This document shows positions 39,719 to 49,718 of a stretch of DNA of 64,000 bases, in pieces (position 1 is the stretch's first letter; every line of letters starts with the position of its first letter). The notes under the pieces are model-generated. The model had not been told where the DNA came from and made no database searches. It was given only the letters and a program-made list of their open reading frames with translations. A program made the position numbers and the translations under genes. The DNA is from Nitrosospira multiformis (lineage in GTDB: Bacteria; Pseudomonadota; Gammaproteobacteria; Burkholderiales; Nitrosomonadaceae), in the NCBI GenBank assembly GCA_017306155.1, contig JAFKJB010000007.1:1-64000 (forward strand), written 5' to 3'.

Positions 39719-40029
39719 GATTTCGATGCTTCCTTGTCGGTCGAATCGATAGGTTCCCCCACGGGAGGACTCAGGGGTATGGTCTGGATAAGCTTGGGGT
39801 CCGGCAGGCGCATCCGCAACTGCTCCGTGGCAATTTTTTCAATACGGGCATGCGTCGCCCACGTGCTTTGCTCAAGCTGCAACTGCCCCCATTCCTCGGT
39901 CAGCTGCCTCGCCAGCTGCTGCTCCTTTTCCAGTTCCACAAACAGCTTGCGCGCCTTGTGCTGTGAAGTCACAACACCCAGCGCGCAAGCGACGAGAATT
40001 AAGGTCAACAAAATATTTATTCTGATCAC
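39715..40029 (-). CDS. ftsL: Cell division protein FtsL
   Basis: This small bitopic protein of 104 residues has one transmembrane helix (about 3-22) followed by a heptad-like coiled coil (KARKLFVELEKEQQLARQL) that pairs with FtsB in the FtsQLB complex. Sequence conservation is low in this family, so the call rests on size, topology and its place between rsmH and ftsI. The ftsI start overlaps its stop by four bases. Confidence 0.93.
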   Translation of the reverse strand: MIRINILLTLILVACALGVVTSQHKARKLFVELEKEQQLARQLTEEWGQLQLEQSTWATHARIEKIATEQLRMRLPDPKLIQTIPLSPPVGEPIDSTDKEASKS

Positions 40030-40069
40030 ACCGACCTCTCATCAACCAAAAACGCGCAACGAGATTCCC

Positions 40070-41020
40070 CTAAGTAGTGTTTATCCGCTCCGCCACACGC
40101 ATTATCGCGCTGCGTGCGCGAGGATTGCATTCAACCTCCGCCAGGCTGGGCCGTACCGCTTTCCCGACCCTTTGCAGATTTACTCTGCTGAAGCGCCGGA
40201 CCTCATCGGCGCGCAACGGCAAGTGCTTCGGCAGCTTGTCGGGGTTCGCTCCTTCCCGTATGAAACGCTTGACTATTCTATCTTCCAGCGAGTGAAAACT
40301 GATAATGACCAGTCGGCCACCCGGCTTCAGCATCTCGACGCACTGCGGTAAGGCAAGCGACAGCCTCTCAAGCTCCTGATTGAGGTAAATCCGGATGGCC
40401 TGAAAGGTACGCGTCGCCGGATTCTGTTTTGGCTCACGCGCGCGCGCGGGTATGGCCGCTGCCACGATCGCGGCAAGTTGAGCGGTAGTGACGAGAGGTT
40501 GTCGCGCTCTAGCCTTAACAATCGCTCTTGCAATCTGCTTAGCAAACCGCTCTTCGCCATATTCTCTTATCACCTCTTCCAATTGGACTTCCGACGCCGA
40601 AGCCAACCACTGAGCTGCTGTCTGCCCCTCTGTTGTATCCATGCGCATATCGAGCGGTCCCTCCATGCTGAAACTGAAGCCGCGTGTGGCGTCCTCGAGT
40701 TGCGGTGACGACACGCCCAGATCCAGTAATACCCCATCGATCTGACCGACATTCAACTGCCGCAGCACCTCCTGCAATCTGGAATAACTGCTGTGAACCA
40801 TGCAGAAACGTTCGTCTCCAAAATTCCGTCCAACCGCACAAGCGGCCGGATCCCTATCGAACGCGATTAGTCTTCCGCTCTTCCCCAGGCGCTCCAGTAT
40901 CAGCCGGCTGTGTCCGCCCCGACCAAACGTCCCATCCACATATATCCCGTCTGGCTTGAGTGCCAGCGCCTCCACCGCCTCCTGTAGCAGAACAGTGGTA
41001 TGCCTCCCTGTCTCAGCCAC
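40070..41020 (-). CDS. rsmH: 16S rRNA (cytosine-1402-N4) methyltransferase
   Basis: This SAM-dependent methyltransferase modifies C1402 of 16S rRNA. From a GTG at 41020 the protein has 316 residues and starts [19 protein letters not shown], the family N-terminus. The SAM-binding [14 protein letters not shown] and the [13 protein letters not shown] motif follow. The ATG at 41131 lies inside mraZ and would add 37 unrelated residues. The GTG lies four bases after the mraZ stop, consistent with coupled translation. Confidence 0.95.
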   Translation of the reverse strand: MAETGRHTTVLLQEAVEALALKPDGIYVDGTFGRGGHSRLILERLGKSGRLIAFDRDPAACAVGRNFGDERFCMVHSSYSRLQEVLRQLNVGQIDGVLLDLGVSSPQLEDATRGFSFSMEGPLDMRMDTTEGQTAAQWLASASEVQLEEVIREYGEERFAKQIARAIVKARARQPLVTTAQLAAIVAAAIPARAREPKQNPATRTFQAIRIYLNQELERLSLALPQCVEMLKPGGRLVIISFHSLEDRIVKRFIREGANPDKLPKHLPLRADEVRRFSRVNLQRVGKAVRPSLAEVECNPRARSAIMRVAERINTT

Positions 41021-41024
41021 AAAA

Positions 41025-41468
41025 TTACAGTGAAAAACCTTCGAGTTCTTCGGGAATGCCGTCTCTGAACGCGAGCGCGCTCTCCATCTGCAGGTTCCAT
41101 TTTTCGCTGTCCCACAGCTCGAATTTGGCACCTTGTCCTACCAGAACCACCTCTTTGCTCAAGCCTGCAAATGCCCGCAGAGAGGGAGGCACAAGAATGC
41201 GGCCGGCGCCATCCATCTCCACATCGCAGGCATTGCCAACGAGAAGCCGCTGCAAACTGCGGGTTTGTGGATTAAAGCTGGAAAGACTGTTGAGCTTTTG
41301 CTCTATGGGCTCCCATACGGGCTGAGGATAAATCAACAGGCACTTGGATGGGTCGGCAGTGACAATCAGATGACCTGCGCAAAGGGATATGAGCGTCTCC
41401 CGGTATCTTGCAGGCACGGCGAGCCTACCCTTGTTATCCAGACTGACAGGCGTCCCACCGCGAAACAT
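41025..41468 (-). CDS. mraZ: Transcriptional regulator MraZ
   Basis: This 147-residue protein has two tandem AbrB/SpoVT-like half domains, each with a DxxxR-type motif ([14 protein letters not shown] near 10-25 and [14 protein letters not shown] near 85-100). MraZ forms ring-shaped oligomers and binds GTGGG repeats in its own promoter, controlling the dcw operon. Three such repeats are present just upstream. It is the first gene of the cluster. GGGAG precedes its ATG. Confidence 0.97.
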   Translation of the reverse strand: MFRGGTPVSLDNKGRLAVPARYRETLISLCAGHLIVTADPSKCLLIYPQPVWEPIEQKLNSLSSFNPQTRSLQRLLVGNACDVEMDGAGRILVPPSLRAFAGLSKEVVLVGQGAKFELWDSEKWNLQMESALAFRDGIPEELEGFSL

Positions 41469-41514
41469 TGCTCCCTTTCTTTACTTTACGGAGGAAAACT
41501 GCAGAAAATCATCT

Positions 41515-41566
41515 CCCACTTCTACCCACTTTTACCCACTGTAGTTAAAAAAAAAGCCAAAGTCAA
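41515..41566 (-). promoter_or_regulatory. dcw promoter with three MraZ-type repeats
   Basis: On the minus strand, TTGACT (41566-41561) and TACAGT (41543-41538) are 17 bases apart. AGTGGG occurs three times at exactly 10-base steps (41540-41535, 41530-41525, 41520-41515), overlapping the -10 and the start region. This matches known MraZ operators (GTGGG repeats, 10-base period). The spacer contains a run of nine T. MraZ autoregulation of the whole dcw cluster is a firm inference. Confidence 0.85.
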
Positions 41567-41985
41567 GGAAGAGAATGGGGGATTAAAAAAGTAGGGGAAT
41601 ATGGAAATTTCCGGCCTCGACAAATAGGAAGAAATAAATGTTCCGGTTGCAAACTGCCGATGGGAAGAGGATTGCATTCGGGCCGGCAAGCCTTCGAACG
41701 ACTTTTTATGCACACTTGCCTTTGCTGCGTGCTCTCTATAAACGCACTGTCCCGCGTCCATACCTGCATGGAGGAATAATGGGCATGACCAGGATCCCGG
41801 CTTTATCGCCGAATTTACCATCAAACATCAACTTGCCACTCGCGTTTCTACTGTAATTTCCATACTGTAGTTCAACTACAATCAACAGGGAGGCGTCCGA
41901 AATGAAATTTAAACGGGTTAACACTGGTCAGTCATGTGCGGAGTATCGGAGTGCTGGCAGTGCGTCGCCGGAACTTGAATTACGT
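41567..41985. other. Gap between relA and the dcw promoter, with a 15-base palindrome
   Basis: No supported gene lies here. TGTAGTTcAACTACA (41866-41880) is a perfect 7+7 palindrome around one base, the kind of site bound by a dimeric regulator. It lies about 110 bases beyond the relA stop and about 300 bases upstream of the dcw promoter. I see no T-tailed terminator for relA. Confidence 0.5.
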
Positions 41986-44175
41986 TTATTTGCGCGATGC
42001 CGATATGACTCCGGGGACGCCTGCTATCAGCCCGAGAACACGCCGCAATTGATTCACGTTGCCAATCTTGATCACGAACTGCATGGTCGCGTTCAGGTCG
42101 CGGCTATAGGCGCGGGTAGCGGCCACATCAATTTTTTCGCGCGACAGAACGCTCGAAATGTCGTTCAGCAGTCCTTGACGATCCTGCGCCTGAATCTCCA
42201 CCTCCACGGCGTAACTCGCATTTTTAGATAAATCCCATTGCGTACTGACGAGACGCGCCACGCCTTCTCCTGACAAGCGGGATACATTGGCGCAACTTGC
42301 CCGGTGGATGGTGATTCCCCGTCCGCGGGTGACAAAACCGATGATGGGATCAGGAGGTACAGGCTTGCAGCACTTTGCCAGTACGGTAAGCAGTTTATCG
42401 ACCCCAACGACGAGTACCTCTCCCTGAAATTCTGAAGTAAGGGTCTGTTTTTTGACGACTGGCGTTTCGGGAGCGGACAGGCCAGGTTCAGTCCCCCCGC
42501 TCAGGAATGCCGATAGCTGGCGCGCGTTGATATCCCCCCTTGCGACGGCCGCAAGAAAGGAATCAAGTCTGGTAAATTTGAACTCGACTGCCAGCTTATC
42601 CAGACTCATCGCAGTCATGCCGTGACGCTGCAGTTCCTTTTCCACCAAAGCCCGGGCTTGCGTGAGGGAAGCAGTACGCATTTCACTGCTGAACCACTGC
42701 CTGACTTTCGTCCGGGCGCGCGGACTCCTGATATAACCCAGTGCAGGGTTGAGCCAGTCGCGGCTGGGCCCCCCCTGCTTGATCGAAATGATCTCCACCC
42801 TTTGCGCATTTTGCAGCGGGTAATCGAGGGGCACCATGATGCCATCCACCTTGGCGCCCCGGCAACGGTGCCCCAGGTCGCTATGCACATGGTACGCAAA
42901 ATCCACGGGAGTGGCTCCTTTGGGCAGTGCTATCACCTTCCCTTGTGGCGTCAGTACATAGACCGAATCTTCGAACAGTGCAACCTTGAAATGCTCAGCC
43001 AGTTCTCCCGCGCCCTCGACATCATTCTTCCACTCCAGTATCTGCCTCAACCAGGCGATCTTTTCCTCATACCGCGCATCCCGCTTTGCGCCTTCCTTGT
43101 AGCGCCAATGCGCAGCAACCCCCATCTCCGAATGCCGGTGCATCTCATGGGTCCGGATCTGCACCTCGACCACTTTGCCTTCCGGGCCGATGACAGCAGT
43201 ATGCAGCGACCGGTAGTCATTGCCTTTCGGCTTGGCAATATAGTCGTCGAACTCCTTGGGGATCGGCACCCAAAGGTTGTGCACCACCCCCAATGCCGCG
43301 TAGCAATCCCTGACTTCGTCCACGAGAATGCGAACGGCACGGTTATCCTGGATTTCCTCGAAGCCCACCCCCTTGCGTTTCATTTTCCTGTAAATGCTGT
43401 AAATGTGCTTGGGGCGTCCTGAGATTTGAGCCTTGATCCCGGCCTGATGCAGTTCGTTTTGCAACTTGTCAACTACCAGCGCGATATATTGTTCCCTGCT
43501 GCGGCGGGTCTCCTCCAGCAATATGGCGATTTTTTTATAGCGTTCAGGTTCAGTGATCCGAAACGACAAATCCTCCAGTTCCCACTTCACTTGCCACAGC
43601 CCCAGTCGATTGGCGAGAGGCGCGAAAATGTTCAGGGTGACCTCAGCGGCCTCCCATCTTCCCGCAATATTGCTGGCAGCGACGTAGCGCATCGTTTGCA
43701 GCCGGTTGGCCAGGGCGATGATCACCACCCGGATGTCCTCCGCCATGGCGAGCAGCATCTTCCTCAATGCTTCAATCTGCGCGTTGTCGTTCCCGATATT
43801 GTCCGTGCTGTTTGCTGAGCGCAGCACCTGGATTCGGCTGACGCGCCTCACACCTTCCACGAGATGAGCGACTGTCGAACCAAAAGCGGTTGTCAATTCT
43901 TCCTCATACCCCTCCAGATATCCCGGAACTGCATGCAGCACTCCTGCTGCCAGCGTATCGCTGTCCACCCGCAATCCGGCAAGAATCTCCGCGACTCCCT
44001 CTACATGCGAAGAGAGCAATTCACCGTCAGGCAGGCTTTTATCCCTATAGAGTGATTCGCAAAAAGCTTGCGCTTTCCGGAGCAGATCGATTTCTGCCGG
44101 GGAGAAGATTGAACCCGGGGACTGGAGCCGGAAAGGTTCGTCCCCTTTTCCGGGAATGAGGGAGGAAGCGTTCAT
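41986..44175 (-). CDS. relA: (p)ppGpp synthetase RelA
   Basis: This stringent-response enzyme makes (p)ppGpp from ATP and GTP/GDP on stalled ribosomes. Order: a degenerate hydrolase-like domain in which the HD pair is lost (VLHAVPGY), the synthetase domain (RILVDEVRDCYAALG, with the EFDDY acidic motif typical of RelA rather than SpoT), TGS (VYVLTPQGKVIALPKGATPVDFAY), a zinc-finger-like CCKPVPPD segment and an ACT domain. The ATG at 44175 gives 729 residues; an ATG at 44307 would overlap comEC by 49 bases. The enzyme is probably synthetase-only. Confidence 0.95.
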   Translation of the reverse strand: MNASSLIPGKGDEPFRLQSPGSIFSPAEIDLLRKAQAFCESLYRDKSLPDGELLSSHVEGVAEILAGLRVDSDTLAAGVLHAVPGYLEGYEEELTTAFGSTVAHLVEGVRRVSRIQVLRSANSTDNIGNDNAQIEALRKMLLAMAEDIRVVIIALANRLQTMRYVAASNIAGRWEAAEVTLNIFAPLANRLGLWQVKWELEDLSFRITEPERYKKIAILLEETRRSREQYIALVVDKLQNELHQAGIKAQISGRPKHIYSIYRKMKRKGVGFEEIQDNRAVRILVDEVRDCYAALGVVHNLWVPIPKEFDDYIAKPKGNDYRSLHTAVIGPEGKVVEVQIRTHEMHRHSEMGVAAHWRYKEGAKRDARYEEKIAWLRQILEWKNDVEGAGELAEHFKVALFEDSVYVLTPQGKVIALPKGATPVDFAYHVHSDLGHRCRGAKVDGIMVPLDYPLQNAQRVEIISIKQGGPSRDWLNPALGYIRSPRARTKVRQWFSSEMRTASLTQARALVEKELQRHGMTAMSLDKLAVEFKFTRLDSFLAAVARGDINARQLSAFLSGGTEPGLSAPETPVVKKQTLTSEFQGEVLVVGVDKLLTVLAKCCKPVPPDPIIGFVTRGRGITIHRASCANVSRLSGEGVARLVSTQWDLSKNASYAVEVEIQAQDRQGLLNDISSVLSREKIDVAATRAYSRDLNATMQFVIKIGNVNQLRRVLGLIAGVPGVISASRK

Positions 44176-44258
44176 GGAACGGGTGTGGTGAGTGTGGGAG
44201 CCGCCTTTTTCAACCGGGTCCTCGAATCCTTTCAAAACTGCTTTATCTTTATTTCCGG

Positions 44259-46658
44259 TTAAAACGTTGCTGAATCGTGCCAGTAACGCATTCGCCGCAC
44301 GCGCCATTGCTCCACGGCAAGGCCATTACCGGCAAAGCGCAGCAATATGGCGCCATCGGCGTCGCTGCGCAACACTCTGCTTCCCGCCGACCGGTATCGC
44401 TCCGCGATTTCCTCCTTCGGATGGCCAAAACGGTTGCGGTAACCGACGGTAAATACTACCAGCTGCGGATTCACCTTGCGCACGAACCCCTCGGTGGAAG
44501 AAGTTTTGCTTCCATGATGAGGAGCGATCAATACCGTTGAGGAGAGCGCTTCCCCATAGCGTTTGAGCAATTGATACTCGGATTTTTTCTCGATATCCGC
44601 CGGCAGAAGTACGCTGCCATGCCGGGTAGTAATTTTCAACACGCAACTCAAGGCGTTGCTCTTGAGGCGGAAGTCATTGTAGCTCTCTTCCGCCGGATGA
44701 AGCATGTCGAAGCGAACACTATCCCATTCCCACGACTGCCCCGCCTTGCATCGGCGCCTGTTGAAAGCGGCCTGTTGCATGGGATGATCATCGCGCAACG
44801 ATGAGACGAACCATTCCACGGGTACCGCTTGCAGCACGGACAACCCTCCGCCGCTATGATCCGAATCGGCATGGGTGACGATCATTGCATCAAGATGCCT
44901 TATCCCTTCTCCGCGGAGAAAAGGAACGATGGTGCGGCTCCCGCTATCGGCCTCTGATGTGAAGGCAGGACCCGCATCATAGAGCAGCGTGTGCTTTTCC
45001 GTGCGCGCCAGTACCGCCAGTCCCTGACCGACATCCAGCACGGTCAGCCACAGTTCTCCTTGCTCTGGCTTTGGGAGAGGCAGCAGAAACATCGGCAGCA
45101 GGGCGATGAGGCCGAGCCAGCGAGCAGGAAAACCGGTGCCGAGGCCGAGCCGCCAGCCCCACTTCCCAGGCAACAGCATCCAGAAAATGCCTGCCACTCC
45201 CACGGCTATTGCCCAGAAAGGCGGCGCTTGCTGACTCCAGACGGCCTGAGGCGCATCGCTCAGCCATTGCATCACGATCATGCAACCGTCCAGTGCTGCA
45301 TGCGCCGGGATCAACAGAAAATCGAGGGGCGGCAGGGTTGCCAGCAGGGTTAGCGGCACCACGACAAGACTCACCAGTGGAATCGCCACCGCATTGGCGA
45401 TTGGGGAAACCAGCGATATCTGCTGAAACATCGCCAATAAAAGAGGTATCAGGCCCAGGGTTATGGCCCACTGCACGATTGCCCAACTGCTCAGCCAGTG
45501 CGGCCTGCCGATGCGGCCGACAGATACCAGCATGATTACCGCGACGGCGCCAAAAGATAACCAGAAGCCGGGTGAAAGCACTGCCCACGGATCGAGAACC
45601 ACGACTGCGAGCAATGCCCAGGCCAGGACTGTAGTCATTGCAATGGGACGGCCGAGCCATAGGGTAACGGCGACCGCGGCAAGCATATAGAGCGTGCGCT
45701 GTGCCGGAATCGCAAAACCGGCCAGCAGCGTATAACCGAGCGCTGCCACCAGCCCGGCTACGACTGCCGCTTTCCTGGCCGGCAACCACAGCGTCAGATA
45801 ATAGCTTCTGCGCCACAACCAGTATGTTATCGTAAACACAAGCCCCGACAGCATGGTGATATGAAGGCCGGATATGCTGACGAGATGGTTTATCCCGGTC
45901 CGTGTGAATATCTGCCACTGCTCATGCGGAATCGCTCGCTGATCCCCTACCGCCAGCGCAATCAGGATGCCGCCATAAGCATGGTCCGGCAGCGCGGCAA
46001 TGAAATTATCGCGAATATCCTGGCGCAAACGCTCGACATGATAACCGGGACGCCCCACCACTTTTTCCAGGCGTAAATTTTCGTCATCCTTGCGCACATA
46101 GCCTGTGGCTCGAATGTTGCGCTCCAGCGCCCACTGCTCGAAGTCGGAAGCATGCGGATTGGCGGTTCCATGGGGGCGCTTGAGCCGTATAGTAAGCCGC
46201 CAGCGTTCCCCAACATTGAGGAAAGGTATTGAAGGCCCTCGCGTAAAGCCGCTGCCACGCTCCTTGTACCAGGAAAGAGAAAGACGCGCAGGCACGATTG
46301 CGCCTTCCGTCAGGACCTGCTCCACATCGAAAGTAAAGCGGACACTGTTTTCGCCGGTTTGCGGCAATTCCGCAACCACGCCAATTACCTGGATGTCTCT
46401 CCCTTCCCATTCGTGCGGAAGCACGTCGCTCAAGCGCCATTGCGCAAAAGCAGCCGCCCAGAAAAAGCCCGTTCCCAGGAAAAGGCAAATCCAAAACGTC
46501 TTGCCGATGCGAGCAAGAACAGGAGTACGGCAGCGAAGCAGCAGGATCCCGCACACCACGCCGGGGAGAAGAATCCACGCCCCCGCAGGCGCCGGCAGTA
46601 GCGGCTGCTGTTGCAGCAGCACTACTCCAGCCACAAATGCCAGAATACAAATTCGCAT
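44259..46658 (-). CDS. comEC: ComEC/Rec2 family DNA uptake channel
   Basis: This large inner-membrane protein of 799 residues is the family that carries single-stranded DNA into the cytoplasm during natural transformation. It has an N-terminal DUF4131-like soluble part, the competence domain with about ten helices (VSISGLHITMLSGLVF near 240) and a C-terminal metallo-beta-lactamase-like domain (VTHADSDHSGG near 575; the motif reads HADSDHSGGG). All parts are intact. No other competence genes are nearby. The 3' end is close to relA (83 bases). Confidence 0.93.
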   Translation of the reverse strand: MRICILAFVAGVVLLQQQPLLPAPAGAWILLPGVVCGILLLRCRTPVLARIGKTFWICLFLGTGFFWAAAFAQWRLSDVLPHEWEGRDIQVIGVVAELPQTGENSVRFTFDVEQVLTEGAIVPARLSLSWYKERGSGFTRGPSIPFLNVGERWRLTIRLKRPHGTANPHASDFEQWALERNIRATGYVRKDDENLRLEKVVGRPGYHVERLRQDIRDNFIAALPDHAYGGILIALAVGDQRAIPHEQWQIFTRTGINHLVSISGLHITMLSGLVFTITYWLWRRSYYLTLWLPARKAAVVAGLVAALGYTLLAGFAIPAQRTLYMLAAVAVTLWLGRPIAMTTVLAWALLAVVVLDPWAVLSPGFWLSFGAVAVIMLVSVGRIGRPHWLSSWAIVQWAITLGLIPLLLAMFQQISLVSPIANAVAIPLVSLVVVPLTLLATLPPLDFLLIPAHAALDGCMIVMQWLSDAPQAVWSQQAPPFWAIAVGVAGIFWMLLPGKWGWRLGLGTGFPARWLGLIALLPMFLLPLPKPEQGELWLTVLDVGQGLAVLARTEKHTLLYDAGPAFTSEADSGSRTIVPFLRGEGIRHLDAMIVTHADSDHSGGGLSVLQAVPVEWFVSSLRDDHPMQQAAFNRRRCKAGQSWEWDSVRFDMLHPAEESYNDFRLKSNALSCVLKITTRHGSVLLPADIEKKSEYQLLKRYGEALSSTVLIAPHHGSKTSSTEGFVRKVNPQLVVFTVGYRNRFGHPKEEIAERYRSAGSRVLRSDADGAILLRFAGNGLAVEQWRVRRMRYWHDSATF

Positions 46659-46937
46659 CAGCGGTTTTCCGCTATCGATAGAACGTACAGGCGGTTGAAG
46701 TATCCAGGATAAAAATCATTGGAGAAGTCTGAGAAAACAGACAAGACCGGTGACAGCATCGCGTCCACAAATGTCTTTTCATCGCACGCAGAATTTCATA
46801 TACCCATAGCTTCAGCTGAGCAAGTGGTGTATGTTTGCATCAAGGAATCCTACCGCCAGGAATCCCGCCGCTGGCCGAACCGGAGGATTTATCGGAGTTC
46901 CCTGACTCCTGTTCCTGTATATATTTCATGCCACCCT

Positions 46938-47534
46938 GTGTTTCGAAAATTTTTCAAAAAATACCTGCCTTCGCACGAAACCATCCGGCACAACCGGTTT
47001 ATTGCCCCTTTCGGAGAGCGACTGCAACATCACAATCTCTGGCACCTGCATCGGAGGTCAGTCGCGGGCGGCTTTGCAGTCGGATTGTTCGCCGGCCTTA
47101 TCCCGGGAAGCAATCCTGTGCAATTCTTTTTTGCCGCGTTATTCGCCGTTGCCTTCAAGGTCAACCTTCCCGTAGCAGTCATAACGACGCTTTATTCCAA
47201 TCCCTTTACCATTCTGCCGATCTACGTGGCTGCCTACGAAATCGGCGCTTTTGTAACGGGAAGTACGTCGAACGGCATGCCTGAGGTGGGACTGCACCTC
47301 ATGGATAAAAGTATCAGCGAATGGGGGCCTGCCCTGATCGACTGGGTCGTGTCACTCGGCAAGCCTTTGCTGGTCGGAATGTTGCTGCTGGCTCTGTTAC
47401 TTTCTTCAACGGGCTATTTTGCAGTGCGCGCCGCATGGCGCCTGTTCGCGATTTATGAATGGCGCAAGCGCGCAAAACGGCGCAGACAGAAGAATGAGCA
47501 GAATATGGGTGGAATGGATGAAGATAGCGGATAG
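46938..47534 (+). CDS. DUF2062 family membrane protein
   Basis: The protein has about 198 residues and belongs to the DUF2062 family. After a basic N-terminus (FRKFFKKYLPS) and NRFIAPFGERLQHHNLWHLHRRSVAGGFAVG (described here by its HNLWHLHRRS core), two long hydrophobic regions follow (about 45-90 and 145-170), and a basic tail ends it. The function is unknown. The GTG at 46938 matches family starts but has no clear ribosome site; the open frame continues upstream to a TTG at 46719, whose extra sequence looks non-coding. Confidence 0.82.
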   Translation: MFRKFFKKYLPSHETIRHNRFIAPFGERLQHHNLWHLHRRSVAGGFAVGLFAGLIPGSNPVQFFFAALFAVAFKVNLPVAVITTLYSNPFTILPIYVAAYEIGAFVTGSTSNGMPEVGLHLMDKSISEWGPALIDWVVSLGKPLLVGMLLLALLLSSTGYFAVRAAWRLFAIYEWRKRAKRRRQKNEQNMGGMDEDSG

Positions 47535-47637
47535 AGCAAAGCCGTTAAGGCCATTCAACTGATACCGGGATGCGGCCTGACAGAAGTTCATGAACTGCTG
47601 GATAGGAGCAGCCGGCCCCAGCCCCATTACCTGTGCC

Positions 47638-48315
47638 TCAGGGGGTCAGGATGCCATCCTCCAGATGCAGGATTCTTCCGGCCTTTCTGGCGAGATCGGG
47701 ATCATGTGTGACAATGACAAGGCTCGCGCCGGCATCCTGGTTGAGTTCGAGCATCAGATCGAACACTTCTCCCGCGGTTCGCCGGTCGAGATTGCCCGTA
47801 GGCTCATCCGCAAGCACGCATGCTGGCCGGGTCACCAGTGCACGCGCCACGGCGGCCCGCTGGCGCTCGCCCCCCGAAAGCTCTCCGGGAGTGTGCGTCA
47901 GCCGATGTCCCAGACCGACCTGCTTCAGAACTCCGCGGGCGCTGTCATAGGCTTTGGCCTTGGACGTGCGACGGATCAAAAGCGGCATGGCCACGTTTTC
48001 CAACGCGGTAAACTCGGGCAGCAGATGATGAAACTGATAAACGAAACCGAGTGACCTGTTACGCAACTGGCATCTCTCCGCTTCACCGATGTCAGCAATT
48101 TCCTGTCCCATGATGCGAATTTCGCCCCCGGTAGGAACATCAAGGCCGCCTAGCAGGTGCAGCAGCGTGCTCTTTCCCGAGCCTGATGCGCCGACGATAG
48201 CGACAGTATCTCCCTTCCCCACCTTCAGGTCTATTCCCATCAGGACCGGCACTTCGATCTGGCCTTGATAATAGCTCTTCCGCAGGCTGCGGCAGGAAAT
48301 GATATTGTCACTCAT
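47638..48315 (-). CDS. lolD: Lipoprotein-releasing ABC transporter ATPase LolD
   Basis: This is the ATPase of the LolCDE complex, which extracts lipoproteins from the inner membrane for delivery to LolA. In 225 residues: Walker [12 protein letters not shown] near 40, ABC signature [15 protein letters not shown] near 145, Walker [12 protein letters not shown]. The start at 48315 overlaps the end of lolC by eight bases, so the two are coupled. This is relevant to the several predicted lipoproteins in this window. Confidence 0.96.
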   Translation of the reverse strand: MSDNIISCRSLRKSYYQGQIEVPVLMGIDLKVGKGDTVAIVGASGSGKSTLLHLLGGLDVPTGGEIRIMGQEIADIGEAERCQLRNRSLGFVYQFHHLLPEFTALENVAMPLLIRRTSKAKAYDSARGVLKQVGLGHRLTHTPGELSGGERQRAAVARALVTRPACVLADEPTGNLDRRTAGEVFDLMLELNQDAGASLVIVTHDPDLARKAGRILHLEDGILTP

Positions 48316-49552
48316 ACCGCAGCGCCTCGGCGGGGTTGATCTTCGATGCGCGATAGCTCGGATAGAGCGTTGCCAGCAGTGTCAGCACGAAAGAAACGAC
48401 AGCGACTGCAATCACGTCATCGAGTTGCAGATCGGATGGAATTTCGCTGATATAGTAGACTTCCCTGGACAGGAACTGCACGCTGAACAGGCGTTCTATC
48501 ATTGCAATGACCGCCTCCACGTTGTAGGCAAGCAACACGCCGCCGATCACGCCCAACGTGGTACCGACCACTCCGATCCAGGTTCCCTGCACGATAAATA
48601 TTTTCATGATGCTGCGCGGACTCGCACCCAGCGTGCGCAATATCGCGATATCCGACTGCTTGTCCGTCACGGCCATCACCAGCGTGGAGACGATATTAAA
48701 CGCAGCGACCGCAATGATCAGTGCGAGAATGAGTGCCAGCATGCGTTTCTCGATTTGTATGGCACGAAAATAATTGGCGTGCTGGCGCGTCCAGTCGGTG
48801 ATGTAGACGTCGCTGGAAATCAGCGGCACGAGTTCCTGCGCGACTTGCGGCGCCTTGAAAAGATCATGCAGCTTGAGGCGAACGCCTGACACCTGATGTT
48901 CCATGCGATACAGCTTTTGTGCATCTGCCAGATGGATGAGCACCAGCCCGGAATCGTATTCGAAATGCCCCGCCTCGAATATACCGGTGATGGTGAACTG
49001 TTTGAGGCGCGGAATGATTCCCGCGGGCGTCACCTGTCCCTGTGGCGAAATCAATACGACCTTGTCACCCGTAAAGACCCCCAGGGCGCGAGCCAGTTCG
49101 CGGCCGATGACCATGCCGAATTCTCCCGGCGCCAGGTTTTCCAGTCTGCCGTCTATCATCATCCGTCCGAGATCCGCCACATGATCTTCCATGCCAGGCA
49201 GGATGCCTCGCACGGCAACCCCGCTCACCGACTGATCGAACGAAATCATCCCTTGTGCGCCGATGTAGGGTGCAGCAGCTTCCACCTCGGGCTGCCTCAG
49301 CGCTTCTTCCGCAATTTTCCGCCAGTCCGTCAGCGTGCCGTCCACTCCGCTCACCTGGATATGCGCCGCGACACCGAGGATGCGTGAACGGACTTCTTTC
49401 TGGAATCCGTTCATAACCGACATAACGGTAATGAGCGCTGTCATCCCGAGCGTAATGCCGAGCAAGGAAATGAGAGAAATGAATGAGATGAAGTGATTGC
49501 GGCGCTTGGCGCGGGTGTAGCGCAAACCGATGAAGAGTTCGTACGAAGACAC
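48308..49552 (-). CDS. lolC: Lipoprotein-releasing system permease LolC/LolE
   Basis: This inner-membrane permease of 414 residues has four helices (one near the N-terminus and three in the last third) and a large periplasmic MacB-like domain between them. The family start [22 protein letters not shown] and the C-terminal FtsX-type segment [17 protein letters not shown] are diagnostic. Only one permease gene is present here; many proteobacteria use a single LolF-like or paired LolC/LolE. It lies directly upstream of lolD. Confidence 0.94.
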   Translation of the reverse strand: MSSYELFIGLRYTRAKRRNHFISFISLISLLGITLGMTALITVMSVMNGFQKEVRSRILGVAAHIQVSGVDGTLTDWRKIAEEALRQPEVEAAAPYIGAQGMISFDQSVSGVAVRGILPGMEDHVADLGRMMIDGRLENLAPGEFGMVIGRELARALGVFTGDKVVLISPQGQVTPAGIIPRLKQFTITGIFEAGHFEYDSGLVLIHLADAQKLYRMEHQVSGVRLKLHDLFKAPQVAQELVPLISSDVYITDWTRQHANYFRAIQIEKRMLALILALIIAVAAFNIVSTLVMAVTDKQSDIAILRTLGASPRSIMKIFIVQGTWIGVVGTTLGVIGGVLLAYNVEAVIAMIERLFSVQFLSREVYYISEIPSDLQLDDVIAVAVVSFVLTLLATLYPSYRASKINPAEALRYE

Positions 49553-49718
49553 GGATCGATATAACCGGATTAGGACGTAACCCCGAAGTTTGCCACATTC
49601 TGCTCAGGGTTAACAGGAGAGCTTGAGTGTCGGGGCCAGAGGTGGCGTGCAAGCGCCCCCTACATGCCACAGCACGAGTGTCTTGAAGGCTGATCACCCG
49701 GTCGAATTGCTCTGCCTG

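Noticed and set aside
41902-42231. Open frame of 109 codons on the + strand with GGGAGG upstream
   Set aside because: Three quarters of it is antisense to relA; only the chance ribosome site supports it.
46719-46937. N-terminal extension of the DUF2062 gene from a TTG
   Set aside because: The extra 73 codons do not resemble the family start and begin next to the comEC start region; GTG 46938 fits the family better.
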